From contig BBSL01000409.1 of NCBI GenBank assembly GCA_001319865.1, positions 1 to 64,000 of the forward strand: a stretch of 64,000 nt of DNA, read 5' to 3'. The DNA is from Burkholderia sp. E7m39 (GTDB lineage: Bacteria; Pseudomonadota; Gammaproteobacteria; Burkholderiales; Burkholderiaceae). The translations under genes and the position numbers were made by a program. The notes under the pieces are model-generated. The model saw only the letters and a program-made list of their open reading frames with translations. It was not told the origin of the DNA and made no database searches. Of the stretch, positions 44,085-52,704 are shown piece after piece (position 1 is the stretch's first letter; the number at the start of each line of letters is the position of its first letter).

Positions 44085-45701
44085 ATGCAGATCATTACAG
44101 CAAAAGAAGCGGCCTCGCTCGTGAGAGACGGCGACACGGTGCTCATCAGCGGATCGGGCGGTGGGCACGCGGTGCCAGACGCGCTGGTGGCGGCGGTTGG
44201 AGAGCGGTTCAAACGCGAAGGGGCGCCGCGCGGCATCACGTCGATGAGCATCGTCGGCGTTGGCGATCGTGCGGCACTGGGCGCGAGCCATCTCGCGCAT
44301 GAAGGCTTGCTACGACGCGCAATCACAAGTGCACTGGTCGATTCACCCGGTCTCGTGACGCTTGCGGCAGAGAACAAGATCGAGGCATACACGCTGCCGC
44401 AAGGCGTGATGTCGCAACTGATGCGCGAGATGGCGGCAGGGCGTCCCGGCCTGATTACGAAAACGGGCCTGCACACCTTTGTCGATCCGCGGCAGCAGGG
44501 CGCGCGGCAAAGCCCTTGTACGCCAGCTGATTTTGTCGAAGTGATCCAACTGGACGGCGACGAATATCTGCGTTTCAAGCCCTTGCCGCTGAACGTGACC
44601 TTCATTCGCGGCACAACCGCGGACGAAGACGGCAACGTGACAATGGAAGAAGAAGCCGTGCTCGGTGAAATGCTGGCGATGGCCCAGGCGACGCGCCGTG
44701 CGGGCGGCGTCGTGATCGCGCAGGTCAAACGTGTCGCGCGGCGCGAGACGTTGCCGCCGAAACAGGTGAAAGTGCCGGGCATTCTGATCGACTTCGTCGT
44801 GGTAGTGCCGGATCAGCCGCAGACGTACGCGACCTCATACGATCCGAGTTACGCGGGTGAACTGCGCGTGCCGCTCTCGGCGATCAAGCCGTTGCCGTTT
44901 GGGCCCCGCAAGGTGATCGTGCGACGGGCGGCGCTTGAACTCTATCCCGGCGCAGTGTGCAATCTCGGCGCAGGCGTTTCAACGGGACTGTCGACGATCG
45001 CCGCCGAAGAAGATCTGCTCGGCGCAGTCGTACTGACCAACGAGCAAGGCATTATCGGCGGCGCCCCGCTGACGGGACGCGATTCGGGCGGGGGCCAGAA
45101 TTTCGCCGCGATGATCGAGCAACCGTCGCAATTCGACTTCTACGACGGAGGCGGCCTCGACCTTGCGTTTCTGTCGTTCGCCGAAGTCGACGCACAGGGC
45201 AACGTCAACATCAGCCGTTTCGGCGACAAGATCATCGGGGTCGGCGGTTTCATCAACATCAGCCAGAATGCGAAGTGCGTGATATTCAGCGGCACGCTGA
45301 CGGCAGGCGGTCTCGATGTCGCGTGGGAAAGCGGCCAGACCGTCATCCGCAGCGAGGGGCGGCATCGTAAATTCGTCGAATCGATCGAGCAGGTCAGCTA
45401 CAGCGCGGCGTTCGCGCGCGAGCGCGGGCAGACTGCGCTGTACGTTACCGAGCGTGCCGTGTTCCGGCTCGGAGACGATGGCCTCGAGTTGATCGAGATC
45501 GCGCCAGGCGTCGATCTGGAGCGCGACGTAATCGGACAAATGGCGTTCCGCCCTCGGGTCGCAGCCGATCTCAAAACCATGGATGCGCGTCTCTTCGATC
45601 CGCAACCGCTGCGCATTCGCGATGAAATTACAGCGCGCGGGCGGCGTTATCGCTCGGAACGCGTGGCGCAGTGGTATGCCGCGAGGGCCGAACGCGCATG
45701 A
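44085..45701 (+). CDS. Acyl-CoA:carboxylate CoA-transferase, fused subunits, copy 2
   Basis: 538 residues, same fused architecture as the 36038 gene: MQIITAKEAASLVRDGDTVL, ASHLAHEGLLRRAITS, LPQGVMSQLMREMAAGRPGL, and the catalytic Glu near residue 320 in TNEQGIIGGAPLTG, then VGGFINISQNAKCVIFSG. Clearly a paralogue. Two such enzymes in one operon suggest two carboxylate intermediates, or alternative CoA donors. ATGA overlap with the aldo/keto reductase. Confidence 0.9.
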   Translation: MQIITAKEAASLVRDGDTVLISGSGGGHAVPDALVAAVGERFKREGAPRGITSMSIVGVGDRAALGASHLAHEGLLRRAITSALVDSPGLVTLAAENKIEAYTLPQGVMSQLMREMAAGRPGLITKTGLHTFVDPRQQGARQSPCTPADFVEVIQLDGDEYLRFKPLPLNVTFIRGTTADEDGNVTMEEEAVLGEMLAMAQATRRAGGVVIAQVKRVARRETLPPKQVKVPGILIDFVVVVPDQPQTYATSYDPSYAGELRVPLSAIKPLPFGPRKVIVRRAALELYPGAVCNLGAGVSTGLSTIAAEEDLLGAVVLTNEQGIIGGAPLTGRDSGGGQNFAAMIEQPSQFDFYDGGGLDLAFLSFAEVDAQGNVNISRFGDKIIGVGGFINISQNAKCVIFSGTLTAGGLDVAWESGQTVIRSEGRHRKFVESIEQVSYSAAFARERGQTALYVTERAVFRLGDDGLELIEIAPGVDLERDVIGQMAFRPRVAADLKTMDARLFDPQPLRIRDEITARGRRYRSERVAQWYAARAERA

Positions 45702-46603
45702 TCGAACGCGTGCCGCCTGTCGCGCTCGCGCGAGACGTGGTGGTCTCGAAGGTCGTCGCAGGCATGTGGCGCGTCACGCGTTGGGACACGTCCCGCGAAG
45801 GGCTGGCGCGCTTTATCGACGAGTGCGTTACGCTGGGCGCGACGAGCTTTGATCTTGCCGACATCTATGGCGGGGGCGCGGCGCAAGCGTTTTTCGGCGA
45901 AGCGCTAGCTGCCCGTGGCGGCAGTCACGACATCCAGATCATCACGAAAGCGGGCATTCGTCTGCCGTCGATCAACGACGGCGCTACGCGCGTCAAATAT
46001 TACGATAGCAGCGCTACGCATCTGCGACGAAGTGTCGACAACGCGTTATCGGTGCTCGGACGCGAGCGCATCGACGTGTTCCTGTTGCATCGCCCCGATC
46101 CCCTGCTCGATCGGGACGAACTCGCGGAGCTTGCCCAGCAGTTGGTCGCGCAGGGCAAGATTGGCGCGTTCGGCGTGTCGAATTTCTCCGCGCGCGAGTT
46201 CGACTGGCTCGGTTCGCGTGTCCCGCTGGCGAGCAATCAGATCGAGTTTTCGCCGTTCCATACTGCGCCGCTCGACGACGGCACGTTGACGGCGATGGAT
46301 GCTGCGGATGTCGTGCCGATGATCTGGTCACCGCTTGGCGGAGGACGGCTGTTCGACGAATCCGATCCGACGGGCACGCGTGTGCGTGAGGTGTTGCAAC
46401 GGATTCAACGCGATCGAGGGCTGTCGGACTGGGTCCCGCTCGCCTATGCGTGGGTATGCCGGTTGCCGACCCGTCCCATCGTGCTGACGGGAACGAGCCG
46501 CGTCGGGGGCATCCGCGATGCAACGTACGGCGCCGGCATCACGTTGACGCGTGAAGAATGGTTCAAAGTCCTCGAAGCAGCGCGGGGACACTCGGTAGCC
46601 TGA
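45698..46603 (+). CDS. Aldo/keto reductase (operon 1)
   Basis: 301 residues, TIM-barrel NAD(P)H oxidoreductase. Catalytic tetrad: Asp and Tyr in FDLADIYGGG, Lys in IITKAG, His in FLLHRPDP. SNFSAREFDWL and GTSRVGGI are cofactor-binding regions. YdhF-like subgroup. Last gene of the co-directional run; probably interconverts a keto and hydroxy group of the substrate. Confidence 0.9.
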   Translation: MIERVPPVALARDVVVSKVVAGMWRVTRWDTSREGLARFIDECVTLGATSFDLADIYGGGAAQAFFGEALAARGGSHDIQIITKAGIRLPSINDGATRVKYYDSSATHLRRSVDNALSVLGRERIDVFLLHRPDPLLDRDELAELAQQLVAQGKIGAFGVSNFSAREFDWLGSRVPLASNQIEFSPFHTAPLDDGTLTAMDAADVVPMIWSPLGGGRLFDESDPTGTRVREVLQRIQRDRGLSDWVPLAYAWVCRLPTRPIVLTGTSRVGGIRDATYGAGITLTREEWFKVLEAARGHSVA

Positions 46604-47329
46604 CTATCCGCCAAGGAAGCGTCGCATCCGTTGCGTCGCTCACGAGCGACCGCCTTAAAGCCACTACTCGTTCGAAATCGTCGAGGCACTAGAGGAGACC
46701 GGCTTCCGGTCTGCTGGTGACTGTCGGTGATCAATTAACTGCGAAAACGGACGCTATGACAGACAACGATAGCTTTGCTCGATCACGAGATGACTAGTTG
46801 CGTTGAGGCACGTGAGTTCTCTCGACAACTGTCGTCCAGGTGATTCCTCTGGCGAGTTCGTACATGACAACATGCGAAATTGTGCGAAAAGCCCCGGACC
46901 TGTAGAGCGACGACGCGGACCTCAACAACTTTAATAAATCGCGCGATTTCGAGTTCGAAAGCGGCGTCGCCGTATCTTCGATCATCCTGCGCAGAAGCTA
47001 TTGCTGCATGCGCGTAGCGCGATTCGTCGATTTATCCTGTGTCGCTTTGGTGAGCAGGCCGCTGTCGTTGTATTCGAGCCCGGTCGTGCTGCTGGCATCG
47101 TCGTTGATCGTGTAGTAGCGGTAATTGTGCGATTTCGCCGAAGCAGTGAGCAGCAACGGCGTATCGCCCGACAATGCCGGATGGTACCGAATCGCCTGGC
47201 AATCGGCACGTCGACGGGACTGGTTACGCCTCTCGACGTTCGCGAAGTCGCGGGTAAAGCCGGCGACATCGTCAACACAGATGTCCCACACGGCGCAGCG
47301 ATGATTCGCGCGCCGCGTGCACGAGATGC
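46604..47329. other. Gene-poor stretch between operon 1 and the hydrolase pair
   Basis: 726 bp. Contains copy B of the dispersed repeat. On the minus strand (about 46998-47180) there is a reading with YRYYTINDDASSTTGLEYND that looks protein-like but has no recognised start or family; it may be a gene remnant. Confidence 0.45.
46721..46800. repeat. Dispersed ~80-bp repeat, copy B
   Basis: Begins CTGTCGGTGATCAATTAACT and contains GATAGCTTTGCT. Aligns with 24180-24260 in the same orientation, each copy lying past the 3' end of a rightward gene. Confidence 0.55.
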
Positions 47330-48244
47330 CTAGAACTTGTCGCCTAAAAACCCACCGAGGGCCGACAATACCTCCTTCGGCGCATCCTCGGGTAACAGGT
47401 GACCTCCCGGCAATCCTGCGCCCCTGACATTCGTCGCCCAGCGAGCCCACGTATCGATAGGCGAGGTGTTTCTCGCCTTCTGTTCCTGTTCGCTCCAAAG
47501 CACCAGTACCGGACAGGCGAGCTTTCTTCCCGCGGCAAGGTCGGCGGCGTCATATTCCGCATCCTCTGCGGCAGCGGCGCGGTAGTCTTCACAGATCGCG
47601 TGACGCACGTCCGGATTTCGAAACGCGGTGCGATAAGCGTCGAGCGCTGAAGGATCGATGCGCGTGAGTCCTCCCGCCATCTTCGCCAACGCTGCGTCGA
47701 TGTAAGCGTCCGGATCGGCCGCCAGCATCCGTTCCGGAAGGTCAGCGGGCTGCGCCAGAAAAAACCAGTGCCACGCGTTTAGCGCAAAGGCCTTGTCGAT
47801 ACCGGCGAAAGCGTCGAGGGTGGGGATGACGGTCAGCGATGCATAGGCGGCGACCCGATCAGGATGGTCCAGTGCAAGCCGGTAGCCGGCACGCGCGCCC
47901 CGGTCATGTCCGACCACAGCGTACCGGTCGTGGCCGAGCCGGTCCATCAACGCGGCGAGCGCACCGGCGACGCGACGTTTGGTCCATCGCGGCTGATCGT
48001 TGCGGGTCCGGCTGGCGCCGTATCCCGGCAAATCCGGGACGATGACGGTATGGTGCTTCGCAAGCTCGGGCGCAATCAATCGCCACGCGACGTGAGTTTG
48101 CGGATAGCCGTGCAAAAGGAGAACCGGCGATCCCGTGCCGCCGACTCTGCCGCGAAACGAGACATCATCCGTTTCGATATCGAGCGCGGCGAAACCGGGG
48201 AAGAAGTCATTCGCCGCAGTTCGCGCGGTGCGGGTTGTCATCAT
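47330..48244 (-). CDS. Alpha/beta hydrolase, fluoroacetate-dehalogenase-like
   Basis: 304 residues. Oxyanion region LLLHGYPQTHVAW; nucleophile Asp114 in VVGHDRGARAGYRLALDHP with Arg115 and Arg118 matching the carboxylate clamp of fluoroacetate dehalogenases; His159-Trp160 in NAWHWFFLAQP and Tyr221 in CEDYRA match the fluoride pocket; the catalytic His is in GGHLLPEDAP. The triad acid expected in LDIxPT is replaced by Thr138 (LTVIPT), so activity is uncertain. Lies 22 bp after the secreted hydrolase gene in a MerR-controlled operon. Confidence 0.8.
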   Translation of the reverse strand: MMTTRTARTAANDFFPGFAALDIETDDVSFRGRVGGTGSPVLLLHGYPQTHVAWRLIAPELAKHHTVIVPDLPGYGASRTRNDQPRWTKRRVAGALAALMDRLGHDRYAVVGHDRGARAGYRLALDHPDRVAAYASLTVIPTLDAFAGIDKAFALNAWHWFFLAQPADLPERMLAADPDAYIDAALAKMAGGLTRIDPSALDAYRTAFRNPDVRHAICEDYRAAAAEDAEYDAADLAAGRKLACPVLVLWSEQEQKARNTSPIDTWARWATNVRGAGLPGGHLLPEDAPKEVLSALGGFLGDKF

Positions 48245-48266
48245 TTTCTCCTCGTGGAACGTGACG

Positions 48267-49160
48267 TCATTGCCCGGACACCGACCTGACGAACTCGGCC
48301 AGATCGTGGTTGAACCGGTCCGGCTCTTCGATGAACGGCGCGTGTCCTGACCCGGCGTACACCTTGCTGGCGATACGTGGATTGAGTTCGGCCGCGCGGG
48401 CCAGCGTCACGTGCGTGTCGACCAGTGCATCGTGCCCGCCGTAGATGAACAGCAATGGCACGCGCGCCTTGCCGATCCCGTCAGCGGCAAACACCGTCAT
48501 GGTCGGGATTTCCTTTTGCATGTCCCACGAGGCCATCGCGGCGTTGGCGAGCAGCCGGCTAAAGGCGTCGACATCCGGCCGACGATTGAAGCACAGTCCA
48601 ACGAACGTACGTTCCCCGTCGAGATGCGTCTTCAGATCCGGGGAGTTCATGTTCGCATAGACCTCCGGGTGATCCACGATCTGTCCGGGTGCGAGCTCAA
48701 CTACGCCATCGACGTACACGGCGCCGGCAATGTCGCGATCGCCATAGGTTGCCAGGTAGTTGGATATCACCACGCCACCGAGCGACCAACCCACCACGAC
48801 GGGTTTGACCGCATGCGAGCCCTTGATGACAGCAGCGAGGTCGTCGGCCCAATGACGTCCATCGTGATACGGTTGTGCGCCGGATGGCTTGTCCGAAAGC
48901 CCGTGGCCACGCAGATCGTAAGTAATAATCCGGTATTGGCGCAATTGTGGGCTCTGCACCTGTGCGTCCCAGTTCAGGCGACTGCCAAGCAGGCCGTGAA
49001 CCAGAATGATGGCCGGTCCGTTGGGATTGCCGCTCTCCTGGACGGCAATTTTTACGCCATCGTTCGATGTCACGCTATAACTGGAGGCGGCGACTGCAAC
49101 TGGTGCCGCTGCGAACAGGGTTGCCGCCGAGAGTGCGCCGGTCAGGAGAAAGGTGAGCAT
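48267..49160 (-). CDS. Secreted alpha/beta hydrolase
   Basis: About 297 residues. Signal peptide MLTFLLTGALSAATLFAAAP with cleavage near AVAAS. Alpha/beta-hydrolase core with ILVHGLLGSRLNWDAQ, nucleophile Ser in VVGWSLGGVV, Asp in FIYGGHDALVD and His in SGHAPFIEEPD, of the chloroperoxidase/esterase-like type. An in-frame GTG four codons earlier and an ATG 17 codons earlier exist; the chosen ATG gives a proper signal peptide. First gene after the MerR-type promoter. Confidence 0.8.
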   Translation of the reverse strand: MLTFLLTGALSAATLFAAAPVAVAASSYSVTSNDGVKIAVQESGNPNGPAIILVHGLLGSRLNWDAQVQSPQLRQYRIITYDLRGHGLSDKPSGAQPYHDGRHWADDLAAVIKGSHAVKPVVVGWSLGGVVISNYLATYGDRDIAGAVYVDGVVELAPGQIVDHPEVYANMNSPDLKTHLDGERTFVGLCFNRRPDVDAFSRLLANAAMASWDMQKEIPTMTVFAADGIGKARVPLLFIYGGHDALVDTHVTLARAAELNPRIASKVYAGSGHAPFIEEPDRFNHDLAEFVRSVSGQ

Positions 49161-49210
49161 GCGGGTGTACACGGAATAATCCTCGGAAATGAACGGTGCA
49201 TTCAGTCTCA

Positions 49211-49235
49211 ACCCTCACGTTAATGTGAGGGTCAA
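49211..49235 (-). promoter_or_regulatory. MerR-type promoter/operator
   Basis: ACCCTCAC (49211-49218) and GTGAGGGT (49225-49232) are perfect inverse complements 6 bp apart. Read leftward, TTGACC (49235-49230) is followed by a 19-bp spacer holding the palindrome and then a weak -10 (TGAGAC). The long spacer with a central dyad is diagnostic of MerR-activated promoters. It drives the hydrolase pair; the MerR gene starts 25 bp beyond. Confidence 0.7.
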
Positions 49236-49259
49236 GCGAAATGTACTAAGCTGATTTTC

Positions 49260-49646
49260 ATGAACGGGACACCCTCGCAGAAGCTGCTGACGATCGGAGA
49301 ACTGTCGCAACGCACCGGTACGAGCGTGCGATCAATCCGGCATTACGACGAACATGGTTTGCTCGCATCGGTGCGCGCAAGCAATGGCTACCGCATGTTT
49401 CCCGAGAATGCGGTCACGCAGGTCAAGCAGATCCAGCGCATGATCGCGACCGGTTTCACTATCGACGACATTCGCGGCTTTCCGGATTGCATGCTTCTCA
49501 TCGAAGGCGCGCGCTCGTGCGACCAGATTACCGAAGTCCAGCGGCAACGCCTCGAAGCCATCGATCGTCAGATGGCGGATCTCGAACGGCGGCGCGCACG
49601 GCTCATCAAGACCTTGTCGGAAGGTACGTTTCCACCAGTCGACTGA
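49260..49646 (+). CDS. MerR family transcriptional regulator
   Basis: 128 residues. HTH LLTIGELSQRTGTSVRSIRH followed by YDEHGLLASVRASNGYRMFP, then a dimerisation helix (EVQRQRLEAIDRQMADLERR). One Cys (FPDCMLLIEGARSCDQ region has two) could sense redox or metal, but no classical metal-site pattern is seen; the group resembles YyaN-type small regulators. Divergent from the two hydrolase genes with a MerR-type promoter between. Confidence 0.92.
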   Translation: MNGTPSQKLLTIGELSQRTGTSVRSIRHYDEHGLLASVRASNGYRMFPENAVTQVKQIQRMIATGFTIDDIRGFPDCMLLIEGARSCDQITEVQRQRLEAIDRQMADLERRRARLIKTLSEGTFPPVD

Positions 49647-49702
49647 TGTGAACCTGTTCGGCTCGCCGAAATGCCGGCAATCGAAAACTCGAAGATCGAC
49701 CC

Positions 49703-51103
49703 TTACACAGGCACATTCGACGCGGACTTTTTCTTGCGAATATCTGCGCGTAGCCGGTTGTACTCCTGTTTGCCGATTGGCGCGGCATCGCGTTTGCCCA
49801 GCGCGCTGACGGGCAGCCGGAACGTTTCCCGAGCGGTCCATGCGCCCAACGCGCCGACTGCGCAAATCGCCAGCGTGATCGTTCCAACAATCAGCGGTAT
49901 GTGCTGGGTTCCGGGCGGCACGGCAAGGGCGATGCATGCGGGCAAAACAGCGATAATGGCGGTGCCGGCGTTCTGGCCGATAGCCATTGCCGTGACTCGG
50001 GTGCGTGTCGGAAACAGCTCCGGCATGAAGCTGGTGTACACCGCATTGAAGCACTGGTAGACCACGCCCCACATCACGATTGCAACGGCAATTGCAACCG
50101 TCGCATTGTGCAGGCTGATCGCATACAGATACACATACGAGAGAAGTCCCGACGCGAGCGCGCCGAATATGATGAGCGGGCGGCGTCCCCATCGGTCGGA
50201 AAGGCTGCCTGCGAACGGAATGACGAATGTGGCAACGCCGTTCGCGAGTAGCGGGATCCACAGAAACAGACCTTTAGGCAGGCCAATCCCATATGCGGGC
50301 TGCACTGCGTAGGCCGCTCCGAAGATCGACGTCACCGAAAGAATGATCGCAATCAGCGCGATTGCCGAGATGCGGACGATGTCGGGCCAACTGTCGCGCA
50401 GCGCCTCGGTCACTGGCGATGCAGGGATTTGCCGATTGTTTGCTTCATCGACGAATGCAGGCGTTTCCGATACCTTGCGGCGAATGACATAACCAGCGAC
50501 GAGCACGAGCAAACTGAGCAAGAACGGCACGCGCCATCCCCACGACAAGAACTGTTCCTCGGGCAGATACGAGGCAAGCGGCAAAAAGATGGCGGCGGCG
50601 AACACCTGACCCGCGGTCACGCCTTGCATCGCGAAACTCGCAAAATAACCGCGCCGCCCGAACGGTGCATGCTCCAGCACGAGAGAACTTGAGCCGGAAA
50701 TCTCGCCTGCGACTGCGAAGCCTTGAATGAGCCGCAGAATCACAAGCATGACAGGCGCAGCGAAGCCGACTTGCGCAAAGGTCGGCAGAAGCCCGACCGC
50801 GAGCGTCGAGAATCCCATCATGAACATGCATGTGAGCAGCAAATTCTTGCGCCCATGTGTGTCGCCACGACGGCCGAGCAGGAATGCGCCAACCGGCCTC
50901 GCGAGGTAACCGACGCCGTATGTGGCCAGCGACGCGGCAATCGCAATGCGGCTGTCCCCGGTTGGAAAGAACAGCTGCGGAAACACCAGTGCGGCTGCTT
51001 GCGCGTAGATGAAGTAATCGTAGTACTCGAGCGCTGATCCAATCCAGGCGCTCGCCGTGGCAGTTCGGGCCTGAACGCTGCTGTGCTGAGGCTGTGCTTG
51101 CAT
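49703..51103 (-). CDS. MFS transporter, MHS family
   Basis: About 466 residues, 12 helices. MHS-type signatures: ASAWIGSALEYYDYFIYAQA at helix 1, GRRGDTHGRKNLLLT in loop 2-3, RLIQGFAVAGEISGSSSLVL and GSLSDRWGRRPLIIFG. ATG at 51103 has AGGAGA 6 bases upstream and is preferred over one ten codons earlier. 48 bp after the SDR gene, forming the leftward arm of the hydroxyquinol locus; likely the substrate importer. Confidence 0.9.
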   Translation of the reverse strand: MQAQPQHSSVQARTATASAWIGSALEYYDYFIYAQAAALVFPQLFFPTGDSRIAIAASLATYGVGYLARPVGAFLLGRRGDTHGRKNLLLTCMFMMGFSTLAVGLLPTFAQVGFAAPVMLVILRLIQGFAVAGEISGSSSLVLEHAPFGRRGYFASFAMQGVTAGQVFAAAIFLPLASYLPEEQFLSWGWRVPFLLSLLVLVAGYVIRRKVSETPAFVDEANNRQIPASPVTEALRDSWPDIVRISAIALIAIILSVTSIFGAAYAVQPAYGIGLPKGLFLWIPLLANGVATFVIPFAGSLSDRWGRRPLIIFGALASGLLSYVYLYAISLHNATVAIAVAIVMWGVVYQCFNAVYTSFMPELFPTRTRVTAMAIGQNAGTAIIAVLPACIALAVPPGTQHIPLIVGTITLAICAVGALGAWTARETFRLPVSALGKRDAAPIGKQEYNRLRADIRKKKSASNVPV

Positions 51104-51151
51104 GTTGTCTCCTGTCCGTGTCGTGTCTGTCATGGCTTCGGCCGCACAGGC

Positions 51152-51892
51152 TCAATAGGTCGCGCGGCCACCTGACAGATCGAAAGTGAAGCCAGTCGTG
51201 AAGCTGCATTCGTCGCTTGCGATCCACGCCACCATCGCAGCGATTTCCGGGATGGTCAGAAAGCGGCCCATCGGGATGCGGGCCTTGCTGGCCTCGATGT
51301 GGTCCTTCGTCATCTCGCGGAACAGATCGGTTTCCGTAATGGCGGGTGCGATGCAGTTCGCGGTGACACCACTTCCGGCCAGCTCGCGCGCGATGGATTT
51401 GGTCAGACCGATGACACCCGCTTTTGCCGCGGCGTAGGCGCAAATGTTCGGGTGTCCCTCTTTGCCGACGATTGATGCCACGTTGACGATGCGTCCGTTG
51501 CCACGCTCGCGCATATGCGGTGCAACGAGGCGACAGGTATGGAACACGCTATTCAGATCGACTGCAAGAACACGGTTCCATGTGTCGACCGGATACTCCC
51601 AGATCGGCATGACCGGTCCGTTGATACCCGCGTTGTTCACCAGTAGGTCGACGTGGCCGAACGCTTCGAGCGTGGCGGCGAATGCTGCTTCCACAGAACA
51701 CGCATCGGCGACATCGACCGGTTGCACAAAGCCTGTGTGTAGGTCTCCCAGTGTGTCGAGTGGCGAACAATCGATATCCCAGCAGGCGATGCGGTAGCCT
51801 TCGCGCGCAAGACGTTCCGCGATACCGCGCCCGATGCCCCGACCAGCGCCCGTCACGATGGCAGTGCGTGTGTCAGATTTCAGTTGATTCAT
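51152..51892 (-). CDS. SDR family dehydrogenase (hydroxyquinol locus)
   Basis: 246 residues. GAGRGIG cofactor motif, NNAGINGPV, catalytic YAAAKAG, and FTFDLSGGRATY at the end, typical FabG-like length. First gene of the leftward arm; divergent from the NTF2-like gene across a region with three IclR-like sites. Probably oxidises a ring or side-chain hydroxyl of the substrate. Confidence 0.9.
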   Translation of the reverse strand: MNQLKSDTRTAIVTGAGRGIGRGIAERLAREGYRIACWDIDCSPLDTLGDLHTGFVQPVDVADACSVEAAFAATLEAFGHVDLLVNNAGINGPVMPIWEYPVDTWNRVLAVDLNSVFHTCRLVAPHMRERGNGRIVNVASIVGKEGHPNICAYAAAKAGVIGLTKSIARELAGSGVTANCIAPAITETDLFREMTKDHIEASKARIPMGRFLTIPEIAAMVAWIASDECSFTTGFTFDLSGGRATY

Positions 51893-51932
51893 AGGTCGCT
51901 TCCCAGATCAATATGTTCCTGTGGGTGATTCG

Positions 51933-51949
51933 GTTTCCATACTAGAAAC
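51933..51949. promoter_or_regulatory. Second-IclR operator candidate, site 1
   Basis: GTTTCCATACTAGAAAC is a 17-bp palindrome (GTTTC...GAAAC) 41 bp upstream of the SDR start. Related sites occur at 51986, 52074 and 55528, always in promoter regions of this locus. Confidence 0.55.
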
Positions 51950-51985
51950 GACAGGATGGCTCGTCAACGATCTCACTGCCGTTCA

Positions 51986-52000
51986 TTCATATACAGGAAC
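51986..52000. promoter_or_regulatory. Second-IclR operator candidate, site 2
   Basis: TTCATATACAGGAAC matches site 3 (TTCCTATACGTGAAC) at 12 of 15 positions. Mid-way between the divergent SDR and NTF2-like genes. Confidence 0.45.
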
Positions 52001-52073
52001 AAACCAGGGAATGCCCCGGTTCGCGCCAGAATTCCCTTGACCGTACGGAATCTTGCGTATCAATATAGAAACC

Positions 52074-52090
52074 GATTCCTATACGTGAAC
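52074..52090. promoter_or_regulatory. Second-IclR operator candidate, site 3
   Basis: GATTCCTATACGTGAAC ends 14 bp before the NTF2-like ATG, overlapping a longer palindrome TATAGAAACCGATTCCTATA (52064-52083). Confidence 0.55.
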
Positions 52091-52104
52091 AAGCGAGGTG
52101 ATAG

Positions 52105-52704
52105 ATGGAACAGGCGATGATCGACAGGTTGATGATTCGGGAGGTGATTGAGAACTGGGCGCTATGGAGGGATGCAGGCGACTGGGAACGCTTCGCGACC
52201 GTCTGGCATCCGGATGGCCGCATGATGGCGACGTGGTTCCAGGGCAGCGGTTCCGAGTTCATCGAAGTCACGAAGGCGGGTTGGGCGAAGGGCGTAAGCA
52301 TCCTGCACTTTCTGGGCGGCACGTCGGTCAATGTGAGCGGAACGCGTGCGGTCGCGCAAACCAAGATGACCATTTCCCAGCGCGGCGAAGTTGAAGGGAC
52401 GTTGTGCGACGTCGTGTGCACCGGTCGCTTCTACGATTTCTTCGAGAAGGTTGGTGACCGGTGGCAAATGCTGCTGCGTCAGCCGATCTACGAAAAGGAT
52501 CGTCTTGATCCCGTCAGACCGGATGCCCGTCCCGCTCTCGATGACGCCTTGCTGGCGGAATTTCCCGCGGGGTACCGGCATCTCGCGTATCTGCAGACTC
52601 GCATCGGCTACCAGGTCAAGCGCGACATGCCCACGCTGACCGGTCCTGCCGTCGAAGCGCTCTACGAGCGCGGCCGCCGGTTTCTGCAAAGCGGAGCACT
52701 GTGA
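52105..52704 (+). CDS. NTF2-like (SnoaL-type) protein
   Basis: 199 residues. Cone-shaped NTF2 fold typical start MIDRLMIREVIENWALWRDA, DWERFATVWHPDGRMMATWF, then VVCTGRFYDFFEKVGDRWQM and a longer C-terminal helix segment. Related folds serve as isomerases, dehydratases, dehydrochlorinases or hydroxylase small subunits. GAGG ribosome site. Its stop overlaps the next ATG (TGATG). Likely an early step on the unknown substrate. Confidence 0.8.
   Translation: MEQAMIDRLMIREVIENWALWRDAGDWERFATVWHPDGRMMATWFQGSGSEFIEVTKAGWAKGVSILHFLGGTSVNVSGTRAVAQTKMTISQRGEVEGTLCDVVCTGRFYDFFEKVGDRWQMLLRQPIYEKDRLDPVRPDARPALDDALLAEFPAGYRHLAYLQTRIGYQVKRDMPTLTGPAVEALYERGRRFLQSGAL

Noticed and set aside
46998..47498. Minus-strand frame with a protein-like C-terminal stretch
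   Set aside because: No family recognised, its 5' half overlaps the dehalogenase-like gene in another frame, and no start signal is visible; recorded only as a possible remnant.
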